NCBI RefSeq assembly: GCF_001618425.1
Contig: NZ_BDCU01000029.1
Coordinates: 62,001-126,000 of the forward strand
Reading direction: 5' to 3'
Length of the DNA: 64,000 nt
Source: Nocardia fusca NBRC 14340
GTDB lineage: Bacteria; Actinomycetota; Actinomycetes; Mycobacteriales; Mycobacteriaceae
Both the position numbers and the translations under genes were made by a program. Shown here one piece after another: positions 1-8,408 of the stretch. Below the pieces are notes generated by a model. It was not told where the DNA came from, did not search any database, and was given only the letters and a program-made list of their open reading frames with translations. How positions within the stretch are numbered: the stretch's first letter is position 1; the number at the start of each line of letters is the position of its first letter.

Positions 1-903
1 GAGAAGCGTGTCGCGCTGCTCGTCGAGCACGGACCGCATCGCGGCGACCACCGCGGCGACTTCCGGACGACGCAGGGTCTCGGTGCGGGCCACCAGCCAG
101 TAACCGAGGGTCACCGCCACCGAATCGGCCAGGACCCGCACCAGGTCCGGGTGGCGATCGGCCATGAAACAGGGCAGCAGGCCCAGCCCGGCGGACGCGC
201 GGGTGGCCTCCACGTGCACGAAGACGTTCGTGGAGGTCACCGATTCCCGCATGGTGGGGACATGACCGGAGGCCAGGTCGAGATCGTCGACCTGGAGCAT
301 GGAATCGATGAAGTACACCAGCGGATACCGGGCGAGATCATCGATTGTCGCCGGGGCGCCGTGTTCCCGCAGGTACGCGCGCGAACCGTAGAGGCCCAGG
401 CGGTAGTCGGCCAGATGCGTCGCCGTGGCGCGGCGTACCCGCGGTTCGCCGACGACGACCTCCAGGTCGAGCCCGGAGCGCTGTTGCGACGCCCGCCTGG
501 TGGTCGCCACGAGCTCGACCGCGATATCCGGATGCCGCCGGCGCACCGCCGCTGCGGCGGGGGCAGCGATATAGGCGCTGAAGCCGTCGGTCGCCGACAG
601 CCGGACCACGCCTGCCAGCACCCGGTTTCCGCCCGCGTCCGCCGCGAGTGATTTCACCGCCGACTCCACCGCCTCGGCCGCGGCCAGGGCTTCTCTGCCG
701 AGGTCGGTCAGTTCCCAGCCGCCGGTCACCCGCGTGAGCACTCGCCCGCCGAGAGTCTGCTCCAGTGCGGCGATCCGGCGGGAGATGGTGGTGTGGTTGA
801 GGCCGAGTTGCTCGGCCGCGGTGACGAATCGTCCCGAACGACCGACGGCCAGTAGGACGAGAAGGTCGTCCGCGCTGGGACGACCTGGAAAGGCCGCACT
901 CAT
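1..903 (-). CDS. LysR-family transcriptional regulator (3' end outside window)
   Basis: The reading frame is open from an ATG at 903 through the left edge, so 301 codons are visible and the C-terminus is cut off. The N-terminus is a LysR winged helix-turn-helix, with 'AEQLGLNHTTISRRIAALE' at about residues 30-48, followed by a periplasmic-binding-like effector domain. It is transcribed away from the ketone-body operon that starts at 1045, the classic arrangement for a LysR activator of its neighbour. I infer that it controls that operon, perhaps sensing 3-hydroxybutyrate or acetoacetate; the sequence does not show the ligand. Confidence 0.88.
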   Translation of the reverse strand, partial: MSAAFPGRPSADDLLVLLAVGRSGRFVTAAEQLGLNHTTISRRIAALEQTLGGRVLTRVTGGWELTDLGREALAAAEAVESAVKSLAADAGGNRVLAGVVRLSATDGFSAYIAAPAAAAVRRRHPDIAVELVATTRRASQQRSGLDLEVVVGEPRVRRATATHLADYRLGLYGSRAYLREHGAPATIDDLARYPLVYFIDSMLQVDDLDLASGHVPTMRESVTSTNVFVHVEATRASAGLGLLPCFMADRHPDLVRVLADSVAVTLGYWLVARTETLRRPEVAAVVAAMRSVLDEQRDTLL

Positions 904-950
904 ATCTGCATTTTCGCACATCTGTACTGCAGTAATGGTCATTGCGGGGC

Positions 951-1017
951 GCTCGGTCTGCACCAATACTCGATGCAGCCGAGCAATGTGGGGCCCGTCA
1001 CATCAGGAGAGGTGACG
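951..1017. promoter_or_regulatory. Divergent LysR/ketone-body promoter region with two dyads
   Basis: Two inverted repeats lie between the LysR start (903) and the transporter start (1045). The first pairs GCTCGG-t-CTGCA (951-962) with TGCAG-CCGAGC (974-984). The second is CGTCAC-N10-GTGACG (996-1017). The position and dyad form suit a LysR regulator site, but I cannot tell which dyad is the operator. Confidence 0.4.
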
Positions 1018-1044
1018 TGGCCCCGGGCACGAAGGAGAAGTGCG

Positions 1045-2445
1045 ATGAGGGAGCACAGCGCCGGACCGGATCCGGCGGCATCGAAGGACGCCGGATCCGG
1101 TGGAACGGCCGCCGGCCTACGGCGCGTGGTGGCCGCGTCGATGGCGGGCACAGTCGTGGAGTGGTACGAATTCTTTCTCTACGGCACCGCCGCGACGCTG
1201 GTGTTCAGCAAGGTGTTCTTCGCTGCGGGCACCAGCGACCTGGACGCGATCCTCGCCGCGTTCGTCACCTACGCGGTCGGTTTCGCGGCCCGCCCACTGG
1301 GCGGCGTGGTCTTCGGACACTACGGCGACAAATACGGTCGCAAGAAACTGCTGCAGTTCAGCCTCGTCCTGGTCGGCAGCGCCACCTTCCTGATGGGCTG
1401 CCTGCCGACCTTCGGCCAGATCGGTTACTGGGCACCGGCCCTGCTGGTGGCGCTGCGCTTCATCCAGGGTTTCGCGGTCGGCGGCGAATGGGGTGGCGCG
1501 GTACTACTGGTCGCCGAGCACAGTCCGAGCAGCCGCCGCGGTTTCTGGGCGAGCTGGCCGCAGGCCGGCGTACCCGCGGGCAATCTGCTGGCCACGGTCG
1601 TCCTGCTGGTGCTGACCACGACCCTGTCCGACGAGGCGTTCCTCGGCTGGGGCTGGCGGGTGGCGTTCTGGCTGTCGGCGGTGGTGGTGCTGGTGGGGTA
1701 CTACATCCGCACGAAGATCACCGACGCGCCCATCTTCGTCGCCGCACAGCAGGAGGCCGAGGAGATCAAGGCCACCTCGCTCAGCGTCGTCGAGGTGCTG
1801 CGCCGCTACCCCCGGGGTGTGCTCACCGCGATGGGGCTGCGGTTCGGCGAGAACATCATGTACTACCTGGTCGTCACCTTCACCATCACCTATCTGAAGG
1901 TCGAGGTGCACGCCGACACCTCGGTGATCCTGTGGTGGCTGCTCGCCGCGCACGCCGTGCACTTCGTCGTCGTTCCGCTGGTCGGCGGCCTGTCCGACCG
2001 TATCGGCCGCCGGCCCGTCTACATGATCGGCGCGCTGACGGCGGCCACCTGGGGTTTCTTCGCCTTCCCGATGATGGACAGCGGTAACAACCTGATCATC
2101 GTGTCCGCCATCATCATCGGGTTGGTCTTCCATGCCTTCATGTACGCCGGGCAGCCCGCGATCATGGCCGAGATGTTCCCGACGCGCATGCGCTATTCCG
2201 GTGTGTCCCTGGGCTATCAGGTGACCTCGATCGTGGCCGGATCCCTCGCGCCGATCATCGCGGTCCGGCTGCTCGATATCTACGGGTCCGCGGTGCCGAT
2301 CGCCTGGTATCTGGCGGGTGCGGCGGCGGTCAGCGCGATCGCCGTCCTGGCCGCACGGGAGACCAAGGGGCTCGACCTGGAGAGCATCGATCGCGCCGAC
2401 GCCGAGAGCCTGACCCCGCGCGCCGCCGAGGTGTCCGCGCGATGA
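1045..2445 (+). CDS. MFS transporter, metabolite:H+ symporter (MHS) type
   Basis: This 466-residue protein is predicted to be a twelve-helix inner-membrane carrier. The first helix contains 'GTVVEWYEFFLYGTAATL', typical of the MHS branch (ShiA, KgtP, ProP relatives), and the loop motif 'GHYGDKYGRKK' follows helix 2. I chose the ATG at 1045 because GAAGGAGAAG (1031-1040) sits just upstream; the same frame is open further upstream without a better ribosome site. The stop overlaps the next gene by four bases (ATGA at 2442). With the dehydrogenase and acetoacetyl-CoA synthetase downstream, the likely substrate is 3-hydroxybutyrate or another short hydroxy/oxo acid. That substrate is inferred from context only. 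Confidence 0.87.
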   Translation: MREHSAGPDPAASKDAGSGGTAAGLRRVVAASMAGTVVEWYEFFLYGTAATLVFSKVFFAAGTSDLDAILAAFVTYAVGFAARPLGGVVFGHYGDKYGRKKLLQFSLVLVGSATFLMGCLPTFGQIGYWAPALLVALRFIQGFAVGGEWGGAVLLVAEHSPSSRRGFWASWPQAGVPAGNLLATVVLLVLTTTLSDEAFLGWGWRVAFWLSAVVVLVGYYIRTKITDAPIFVAAQQEAEEIKATSLSVVEVLRRYPRGVLTAMGLRFGENIMYYLVVTFTITYLKVEVHADTSVILWWLLAAHAVHFVVVPLVGGLSDRIGRRPVYMIGALTAATWGFFAFPMMDSGNNLIIVSAIIIGLVFHAFMYAGQPAIMAEMFPTRMRYSGVSLGYQVTSIVAGSLAPIIAVRLLDIYGSAVPIAWYLAGAAAVSAIAVLAARETKGLDLESIDRADAESLTPRAAEVSAR

Positions 2446-3188
2446 CCGATCTGGCGGGACGCAATGCCCTGGTCACCGGCGGCGCGAGCGGTATCGGCGC
2501 GGCATGCGCCCGGGCGCTCGCGGCGCGCGGCGCCACGGTGACGGTGGCCGATATCGACGCCGCCGGTGCCGCGGCTGTCGCCGGGGAACTCGGCGGCGAG
2601 TCCTGGGCGGTCGATCTGCTCGACGTCGCGGCGCTGGAGGGATTGGAACTGCGCACCGACATCCTGGTGAACAACGCCGGGGTGCAGCACATCTCCCCCA
2701 TCCAGGAGTTCGCACCGCAGCGGTTCCGCGACCTGCTCGCGCTGATGGTCGAGGCGCCGTTCCTACTGGTGCGCGCGGCCCTGCCACATATGTACCGGCA
2801 GGGCTGGGGGCGGATCGTCAATATCTCCTCGGTACACGGTCTGCGCGCCTCTCCCTACAAGGTCGCCTATGTGACGGCCAAACACGGGCTGGAGGGGTTG
2901 TCGAAAGTGACCGCGCTGGAGGGCGGCCCGCACGGCGTGACGAGCAACTGCGTCAATCCCGGCTACGTACGCACTCCCCTGGTCGACGAGCAGATCGCGG
3001 ATCAGGCCGCGGCACACGGCATACCCGAACAGGAAGTACTGGAGAAGGTTCTGCTCACCGAGAGTGCGATCAAACGCCTCGTCGAGCCGGACGAGGTCGC
3101 CGCACTGGTGAGCTGGCTGGCCGCCCCGGAAGCCGGGATGGTCACCGGTGCGGCATACACGATGGACGGCGGCTGGAGCGCGCGATGA
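2442..3188 (+). CDS. bdhA: SDR dehydrogenase, probable 3-hydroxybutyrate dehydrogenase
   Basis: A 248-residue cytoplasmic short-chain dehydrogenase. It has the NAD-binding 'TGGASGIG' near residue 13, the 'NNAG' segment, an active-site serine in 'NISSVHG' and 'YVTAKHG' with the catalytic Tyr/Lys. The C-terminal part ('PGYVRTPLV', 'MVTGAAYTMDGGWSA') resembles bacterial 3-hydroxybutyrate dehydrogenases, which oxidise (R)-3-hydroxybutyrate to acetoacetate. It overlaps the transporter by four bases and is followed 40 bp later by acetoacetyl-CoA synthetase, which would activate its product. The operon context makes this assignment stronger than the fold alone. A general SDR of other specificity cannot be excluded. 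Confidence 0.82.
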   Translation: MTDLAGRNALVTGGASGIGAACARALAARGATVTVADIDAAGAAAVAGELGGESWAVDLLDVAALEGLELRTDILVNNAGVQHISPIQEFAPQRFRDLLALMVEAPFLLVRAALPHMYRQGWGRIVNISSVHGLRASPYKVAYVTAKHGLEGLSKVTALEGGPHGVTSNCVNPGYVRTPLVDEQIADQAAAHGIPEQEVLEKVLLTESAIKRLVEPDEVAALVSWLAAPEAGMVTGAAYTMDGGWSAR

Positions 3189-3227
3189 GGGCGCGCTCCG
3201 GCCGACCGGCCCGGCAGGAGAAATAGG

Positions 3228-5186
3228 ATGCAACCACTGTGGGTGCCGACCGAACAGGACGTCACCGAGGCCGCCCTCACCGACTTCGCGCGATTCGTCG
3301 CGGAACGTACCGGTGTGAACACCGCCGATTATCACGCCCTGTGGCGCTGGTCGGTCGAGGACCTCGAGGGGTTCTGGCACGCGCTCTGGGACTATTTCGC
3401 ACTCGGGGACATCGCGGGCGAGGTGCTGGCGGATGCGCGGATGCCGGGCGCGCGGTGGTTCCCCGGAACCCGGCTCAACTATGTCGACCAGGTGATCCGC
3501 CGGGCGCGCGCCGACCGGCCCGCGATCAGAGCGGTCGGCGAGGACGCCCCGGTCCGCGATATCTCCTGGGCCGAACTGCTCGACCACACCGCCGCTTTCG
3601 CCCGGACGTTGCGTACCCTGGGCGTCCGGGCCGGTGACCGGGTGGCCGGATATCTGCCGAATATCCCGGAGACGATCGTCGCGTTCCTGGCCACCGCGAG
3701 TATCGGTGCGGTGTGGAGCGCGTGCGGACAGGACTACTCGCCGAAAGCCGCGCTGGACCGGCTCGGACAACTCGAACCCACCGTCCTGGTCACCGCCGAC
3801 GGTTACCGATTCGGCGGCCGGGCCCACGACAAACGCGCCGATATCGCCGCGTTGCGCGCGGGCCTGGACTCGGTACGCGGCACGGTCGTGATCGGACGTC
3901 TCGGGCTCACGGTGCCGGATGCGATCTCCTGGGACGACGCGATCGGCGGCGCCGGGACACCGCCGCGGGAGCTCGCCACGGAACCCGTGGATTTCGACCA
4001 TCCGTTGTGGATCGTGTTCTCTTCCGGCACGACCGGCCCGCCCAAGGGCATCGTGCACGGCCACGGGGGCGTAGTGCTGGAACACCTCAAAGCCGTGGCG
4101 CTGCAATCCGATATCGGCCCCGCCGATACGTTCTTCTGGTACACCAGCCCGAGCTGGATGATGTGGAATTTCCAGGTCGCCGGCCTGCTGACCGGGGCGA
4201 CCATCGTCACGTACGAGGGCAGCCCCACCGCGCCGGCCCCGGACGCGCTGTGGCGGATCGCCGCCGACGTCGGCGCCACCGTCCTGGGTATCAGCCCCGG
4301 TTACGCGCTGGCCTGCATCAAGGCGGGCTCGGTTCCGCGCGCCGATCACGACCTGTCGGCACTGCGCACCGTCGGCGTGACCGGCTCCGCGCTACCGGCC
4401 TCGTCGGCGCGGTGGCTGAGCGAGCACGCCGGCGACCACGTCCGGGTGTCCTCGATCAGCGGCGGCACCGACGTGGTGTCGGCGTTCCTCGGCGGCGCGC
4501 GCACCGTACCGGTGTGGCCGGGCGAACTGTCGGCGCCCTTCCTCGGTGTCGCGCTGGACGCCTACGACCCGGCCGGACAACCGGTGCGCGGCGAGGTGGG
4601 TGAACTCGTGATCACCGCGCCGATGCCGTCGATGCCGGTCCGCTTCTGGCGGGACGACGACGGTAGGCGGTATCGCGACGCGTATTTCGACACCTTCCCC
4701 GGTGTCTGGCGGCACGGCGACTGGATCACCGTCACCGAGCGCCACAGCGTCATCGTGCACGGCCGCTCCGATTCCACCCTCAACCGGCACGGTATCCGGA
4801 TGGGCAGCGCCGATATCTACCAGGCGGTCGAACGGTTACCGGAGATCGCCGAGGCGCTGGTGATCGGCGTCGAACAACCCGACGGCGGCTACTGGATGCC
4901 GCTGTTCGTGGTCCCGGCGCCCGGCGCCGAACTCACCGACGAGCTCGAGGCGCTCATCGCCACCACCATCCGCACCGAGGTCTCGCCCCGGCACGTGCCG
5001 GACGAGATCATTCCCGCCCCCGGCATCCCGCACACCCGCACCGGCAAGAAACTGGAGGTACCGATCAAGAAACTGTTCCAGGGCGCCGCCCCGGGCCGCG
5101 TCGTGGACCGCAACGCGGTGGACCGTCCGGAGCTACTCGACTGGTACCGCACGATCCGGCCGGGCGGTGGCCGCGACCCGAGGTGA
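3228..5186 (+). CDS. aacS: Acetoacetyl-CoA synthetase (acetoacetate-CoA ligase)
   Basis: A 652-residue member of the ANL adenylate-forming family, the usual length for acetoacetyl-CoA synthetase. It carries the N-terminal ACAS_N region, the P-loop-like 'SSGTTGPPKGIVHGHGG' near residue 268, and the C-terminal catalytic lysine region 'HTRTGKKLEVPIKK'. 'GTRLNYVDQVIRRA' near residue 82 is typical of AacS. The enzyme would convert acetoacetate, CoA and ATP to acetoacetyl-CoA, AMP and pyrophosphate in the cytoplasm. It is the last gene of the ketone-body operon. AGGAGAAATAGG lies just before the ATG. Confidence 0.92.
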   Translation: MQPLWVPTEQDVTEAALTDFARFVAERTGVNTADYHALWRWSVEDLEGFWHALWDYFALGDIAGEVLADARMPGARWFPGTRLNYVDQVIRRARADRPAIRAVGEDAPVRDISWAELLDHTAAFARTLRTLGVRAGDRVAGYLPNIPETIVAFLATASIGAVWSACGQDYSPKAALDRLGQLEPTVLVTADGYRFGGRAHDKRADIAALRAGLDSVRGTVVIGRLGLTVPDAISWDDAIGGAGTPPRELATEPVDFDHPLWIVFSSGTTGPPKGIVHGHGGVVLEHLKAVALQSDIGPADTFFWYTSPSWMMWNFQVAGLLTGATIVTYEGSPTAPAPDALWRIAADVGATVLGISPGYALACIKAGSVPRADHDLSALRTVGVTGSALPASSARWLSEHAGDHVRVSSISGGTDVVSAFLGGARTVPVWPGELSAPFLGVALDAYDPAGQPVRGEVGELVITAPMPSMPVRFWRDDDGRRYRDAYFDTFPGVWRHGDWITVTERHSVIVHGRSDSTLNRHGIRMGSADIYQAVERLPEIAEALVIGVEQPDGGYWMPLFVVPAPGAELTDELEALIATTIRTEVSPRHVPDEIIPAPGIPHTRTGKKLEVPIKKLFQGAAPGRVVDRNAVDRPELLDWYRTIRPGGGRDPR

Positions 5187-5305
5187 TCTGCCGGTTTCCC
5201 GCATCGTCCGACGGGCAAGGCGTTTGCGCAGAGGCCCGAGGGCCGTGTCGCGGTGGAGGCGTGGCCACGCCCCACCGCGCTCTGTCTGCTCCCCTCCGGC
5301 CGCGG

Positions 5306-5875
5306 TCAGTTCGTCGCGGCGTCCTGCTTGATCGCCGAGACCTCGAATTCCAGGACGACCTTGTCGGCGACCAGCACACCGCCGGTTTCCAGTGCCGCGT
5401 TCCAGGTGATGCCGAAATCCTTGCGGTTGATGGTGGCCGAACCTTCGAAACCGACCCGGACATTGCCGAACGGGTCGGTGGCCTGGCCTTCGAACGTGAA
5501 GGGGACGGTCACGGACCGGGTGATGCCCTTGATGGTGAGGTCGCCGGTGACGTCGAACGCGTCCGGACCGGTCGGCGTGATCGCCGTGGAGCGGAAGGTG
5601 ATCTCGGGGTATTCGTCCAATCCCAGGAAGTCGAGTCCGCGCAGATGCTTGTCGCGGTCGGCATTGCGGGTGTCGATGCTGGCCACCTGGATCGTCACCT
5701 CCCCCGAGGAGTTGGCCGGGTTGTCGCCGTCGAAGTACGCGCTACCGGTGAATTCGTTGAACGCACCGCGCACCTTGGTCACCATCGCGTGCCTGGTGAC
5801 GAAACCGACCCGGGTGTGGGTCGGGTCCAGTACGTAGGTTCCGCTCAGCTCGTTCACGTTCGTCGCGGTCGTCAT
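5306..5875 (-). CDS. YceI-family lipid-binding-fold protein
   Basis: A 189-residue protein of the YceI family, a lipocalin-like beta-barrel that binds isoprenoid or amphiphilic molecules. It reads 'GTYVLDPTHTRVGFVTRHAM' near the start, then 'ITIKGITRSVTVPFTFEG' type strands, and 'INRKDFGITWN' near the end, all family signatures. No signal peptide is visible, as in most actinobacterial members. I placed the start at the ATG at 5875, preceded by CGGAGG; the longer open frame upstream is not supported. It faces a MarR regulator, and the pair shares two operator copies. The ligand is unknown. Confidence 0.86.
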   Translation of the reverse strand: MTTATNVNELSGTYVLDPTHTRVGFVTRHAMVTKVRGAFNEFTGSAYFDGDNPANSSGEVTIQVASIDTRNADRDKHLRGLDFLGLDEYPEITFRSTAITPTGPDAFDVTGDLTIKGITRSVTVPFTFEGQATDPFGNVRVGFEGSATINRKDFGITWNAALETGGVLVADKVVLEFEVSAIKQDAATN

Positions 5876-5899
5876 CCTGTGCCTCCGAGTCCTTGTTGT

Positions 5900-5942
5900 T
5901 GATGTGTCATATAAATCCTGCGCCCTGATTGGTGATATGTCA
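5900..5942. promoter_or_regulatory. Twin MarR-type operators TGATRTGTCA
   Basis: Two nearly identical ten-base sites, TGATGTGTCA (5900-5909) and TGATATGTCA (5933-5942), lie 33 bp apart between the divergent YceI and MarR genes. Each is a TGA-N4-TCA dyad. The offset is about three helical turns, so both would face the same side of the DNA. One copy is nearer the YceI start and the other adjoins the MarR start, suggesting joint and autogenous control by the MarR protein (inference). Confidence 0.55.
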
Positions 5943-5964
5943 ACTACTGGGTTACGCTGGACAT

Positions 5965-6435
5965 ATGACCGAGACGCGATGGCTCGACGAGCGCGAGCGC
6001 CGGGCCTGGCGGGGCTACCTGACGATGCACGCCCGGTTGGTCGCGCACCTGCACCGGCAGCTACAGCAGGACTCGGGCCTGTCACTGGCCGATTTCGACG
6101 TCCTCGTCCAGCTCACCGACCGGCCCGAGCCGCGGATGCGGGTGGGCGAACTGGGGCAGGCCCTGCAATGGGAGAAGAGCCGGCTGTCCCACCACGTGGG
6201 CCGGATGCAGCGACGCGGCCTGGTACTGCGCGAAGACTGTCCGGACGACGCCCGCGGCGCCTACATCGTGCTCACCGAGCAGGGCCGCGCCGCGATCGAA
6301 CAGGCCGCGCCGAGACATGTCGACACCGTGCGCGAGCTGGTCTTCGACGCACTCACCGACGACCAGGTGGACGCCCTGGCCTCGATCGCCGACCGCATCC
6401 TCGACAAACTCGACGACGCGGACCAAGGCAGATGA
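5965..6435 (+). CDS. MarR-family transcriptional regulator
   Basis: A 156-residue winged-helix protein. The recognition region 'MRVGELGQALQWEKSRLSHH' (about residues 59-78) and the wing 'RGLVLREDCPDDARGAYIVL' are standard MarR features. I chose the ATG at 5965, which follows TACGCT by a few bases and has no good ribosome site, so the message may be leaderless. It is divergent from the YceI gene and the two shared operators suggest it represses both. Its ligand is not evident. Confidence 0.87.
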   Translation: MTETRWLDERERRAWRGYLTMHARLVAHLHRQLQQDSGLSLADFDVLVQLTDRPEPRMRVGELGQALQWEKSRLSHHVGRMQRRGLVLREDCPDDARGAYIVLTEQGRAAIEQAAPRHVDTVRELVFDALTDDQVDALASIADRILDKLDDADQGR

Positions 6436-6597
6436 TCCCTCGGCAGGGCACGCCCTCCACTCCCGGCAGGCGGGCGCCCAATACCTCGCCTCGCCTCGTC
6501 CGGCGGGTACGGCAGCCGCTGCCCTCAGAATTTCCCGGCACCGACCCGGGCCGACGCCCCCCGGGATTTCCTCCGGATGGACTGCCCACCGAAGGAA

Positions 6598-7214
6598 TCA
6601 TGCCCTCGGCGGCCGGAACTCGCCCCGCGCACCCTCTTCCGCCGCGGTGAAGACCCCGTCCGTCCGGACCGGAACCGCGGTGCCGGCGTCGATCTCCACG
6701 GCGATCGCCACATCTTCGGCGAACCCCGCCGCAGCCAGCTCCCGTCCCGACGCACAGTCGGTGACGTATCGCGCCACATCGCCGATGCCGTGGTGGAGTG
6801 CCGCCGCGGCCGCCGCTTCCGGCGACAGCGGTCCCGCGCCCGCCGCGGCCAGGGCGGAAACGACCGCACCGGCTCCGATCCAGTCCTCCGCCGCGGGCCG
6901 CAGGGTGTCCGCGCCGGGCCACCGCTCACCGGCGGCGATGATCGATATGGCCGGTCGGCCGACCCCCAGCCCTGCCGGGTGAGCCAGGCGGCCACCGCGG
7001 AGGCGTTGCGCAGGCACGCCGCCACCACCGGCGTCCCCGTGACCGATGCGGTGATCGCCGAGCCGTTCGGCGAGGGCAGTACCAGCCGCCGCGGCACCGG
7101 CGCCCGCCGCAATGCGGCCGAAGACAGCGACCACGGCCGCTCCGGTGATACCGCCCGCCGCCCCACCGCGAACACGGCGCCGTGCCGTGCCGCGAATGCC
7201 TGCACCGTTCGCAT
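6598..7214 (-). pseudogene. comB: comB remnant 1 (2-phosphosulfolactate phosphatase), truncated and frameshifted
   Basis: Two overlapping minus-strand frames together encode the middle and end of a ComB-type protein. The first part (7214 to about 6950) reads 'FAVGRRAVSPERPWSLSSAA', 'RLVLPSPNGSAI' and 'ACLRNASAVAAWLTRQGWG'. The second (about 6950 to 6598) continues with 'ISIIAAGERWP', 'LRPAAEDWIGAGAVVSAL' and 'CASGRELAAAGFAEDVA'. One base is missing in CGGCC-ATATCG near 6949 compared with remnant 2 at 60.2 kb, which breaks the frame. Roughly the first 50 residues of the family, including the 'VVDVL' strand, are absent; the remnant starts 13 bp after the AraC stop. It is non-functional unless the missing base is a sequencing error, and the N-terminal loss would remain. 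Confidence 0.75.
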
Positions 7215-7227
7215 CCGGCGCCGCGAC

Positions 7228-8370
7228 TCACCTGCTGTGGCGCAGGATCTCGGAGGGGGTGTGTCCGTAACAGCGGTGGTAGGCGGCGGCGAAGCGCCCG
7301 GGGTGGGCGAAGCCCCACGCACGGGCGACGGAGGCGACGGTCTGTCCGTCCCCGGGGGCCGCTGCGAGGAGTTGTTCGTGCGCGCCCGCCAGCCGTAGCC
7401 GCCGCAGGTAGCGCAGCGGGGTGGTGCCGAGGTGGCGGCGGAAGGCCAGTTGCAGGGCCCGCGGGGTGACGAAGGCCGCCGCCGCGACCGCCGCGACGGT
7501 GATGTCCTCGTGCACATGAGATTCCAGGTAGGCGATGGCGCGGCGCACCACGCCGGGGTGGGCGTCGCGGCGGTCGGCCGCGTCCGGTGCGGTGACCGCG
7601 GTGGTGGGCACGGTCGCCAGTACCGTCGCGGCCAGATAGTCCGTGGCGGTGGCGATCAGTAGTGGATTGCCCGCGGTGGTGGGGTCGGCGGCGAGATGCT
7701 TCAGATGTGTGACCGCCTCGGTGAGCCGCCGGGCCGCGGCCGGGGTACGCGGCCCGGACGCGGTGATCCGCACGGACGCTCCGCCCTCGCCGACGGCCAA
7801 GCGGTCCAGCAGTGCCGAATCGAACAGTGTGAGGTCGTAGCGTCCGGCGCGCACGATTCCCGACGACGGGAGCTCGTCGGCACCGAGCAACCCGACCCGG
7901 CCGGGCCTGAGGTCCTCGGTTCCACCGCCGGGACCGCTGTGCTCGATCACACCGGCGTGCACGCTCGCCACACACAGCGTGCCCGTCCGCTCGACGCCGT
8001 AGGAGAGGTCGAACCCGAGAGCGATCCGATCCAGGGTGACGGGGCCGAGCACATCGCGGCGCACGCCCACCGAGGTGTGCCGGGGGCCGGTATGGCCGAT
8101 CAGCACCCCGGGGTAGGCGGTACGGAGAAATGCCTCGATCTCACCGAGGTTTTCACTGTGGAACACCGGATAGCGCACCGCCTCGAATTTCTGGGGACCC
8201 TCGGCCGCCGGTTCGGCGGACACCGACCGGGACACTGCGCTCTCGGTGAGGGACCCGGGTAATGGACTCGGGTAGTCGGATATGCGGATTCGATCCGGCA
8301 CCGGCTGTCCGGTGGCCGGCCGCTGCCGCGGCGCCGGGCCCCGGACGACCCGGAGCGCCGTCATGCGCAT
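7228..8370 (-). CDS. AraC-family transcriptional regulator
   Basis: A 380-residue regulator. The N-terminal two-thirds resembles the AraC_binding_2 sensory domain ('FEAVRYPVFHSENLGEIEAF', 'GFDLSYGVERTGTL'). The last 100 residues hold the double helix-turn-helix, ending 'FAHPGRFAAAYHRCYGHTPS'. I placed the start at 8370 (Met-Arg-Met); the frame is open further upstream, but that stretch overlaps the small peptide gene at 8409-8609 and lacks family similarity. It lies 38 bp downstream of that peptide gene on the same strand and just upstream of the comB remnant. Target genes are unknown; the decayed comB neighbour may mean an original target has been lost (inference). Confidence 0.82.
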   Translation of the reverse strand: MRMTALRVVRGPAPRQRPATGQPVPDRIRISDYPSPLPGSLTESAVSRSVSAEPAAEGPQKFEAVRYPVFHSENLGEIEAFLRTAYPGVLIGHTGPRHTSVGVRRDVLGPVTLDRIALGFDLSYGVERTGTLCVASVHAGVIEHSGPGGGTEDLRPGRVGLLGADELPSSGIVRAGRYDLTLFDSALLDRLAVGEGGASVRITASGPRTPAAARRLTEAVTHLKHLAADPTTAGNPLLIATATDYLAATVLATVPTTAVTAPDAADRRDAHPGVVRRAIAYLESHVHEDITVAAVAAAAFVTPRALQLAFRRHLGTTPLRYLRRLRLAGAHEQLLAAAPGDGQTVASVARAWGFAHPGRFAAAYHRCYGHTPSEILRHSR

Positions 8371-8408
8371 ATCGCCGCGGCTCGACCTGTCTTCGGGACA
8401 ACAGCGGG

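Noticed and set aside
338..919. Long arginine-rich minus-strand frame overlapping the LysR gene
   Set aside because: It is a shadow of the LysR reading frame; the composition is not protein-like and the LysR frame has clear family motifs.
2763..4349. 528-codon minus-strand frame opposite acetoacetyl-CoA synthetase
   Set aside because: It is a G/C-driven antisense shadow of a gene with unmistakable AacS motifs.
5250..5275. GGCGTGGCCACGCC palindrome between the acetoacetyl-CoA synthetase and YceI genes
   Set aside because: It has no loop and no T-run, and short palindromes of this kind are expected in very G/C-rich sequence. I do not call it a terminator.
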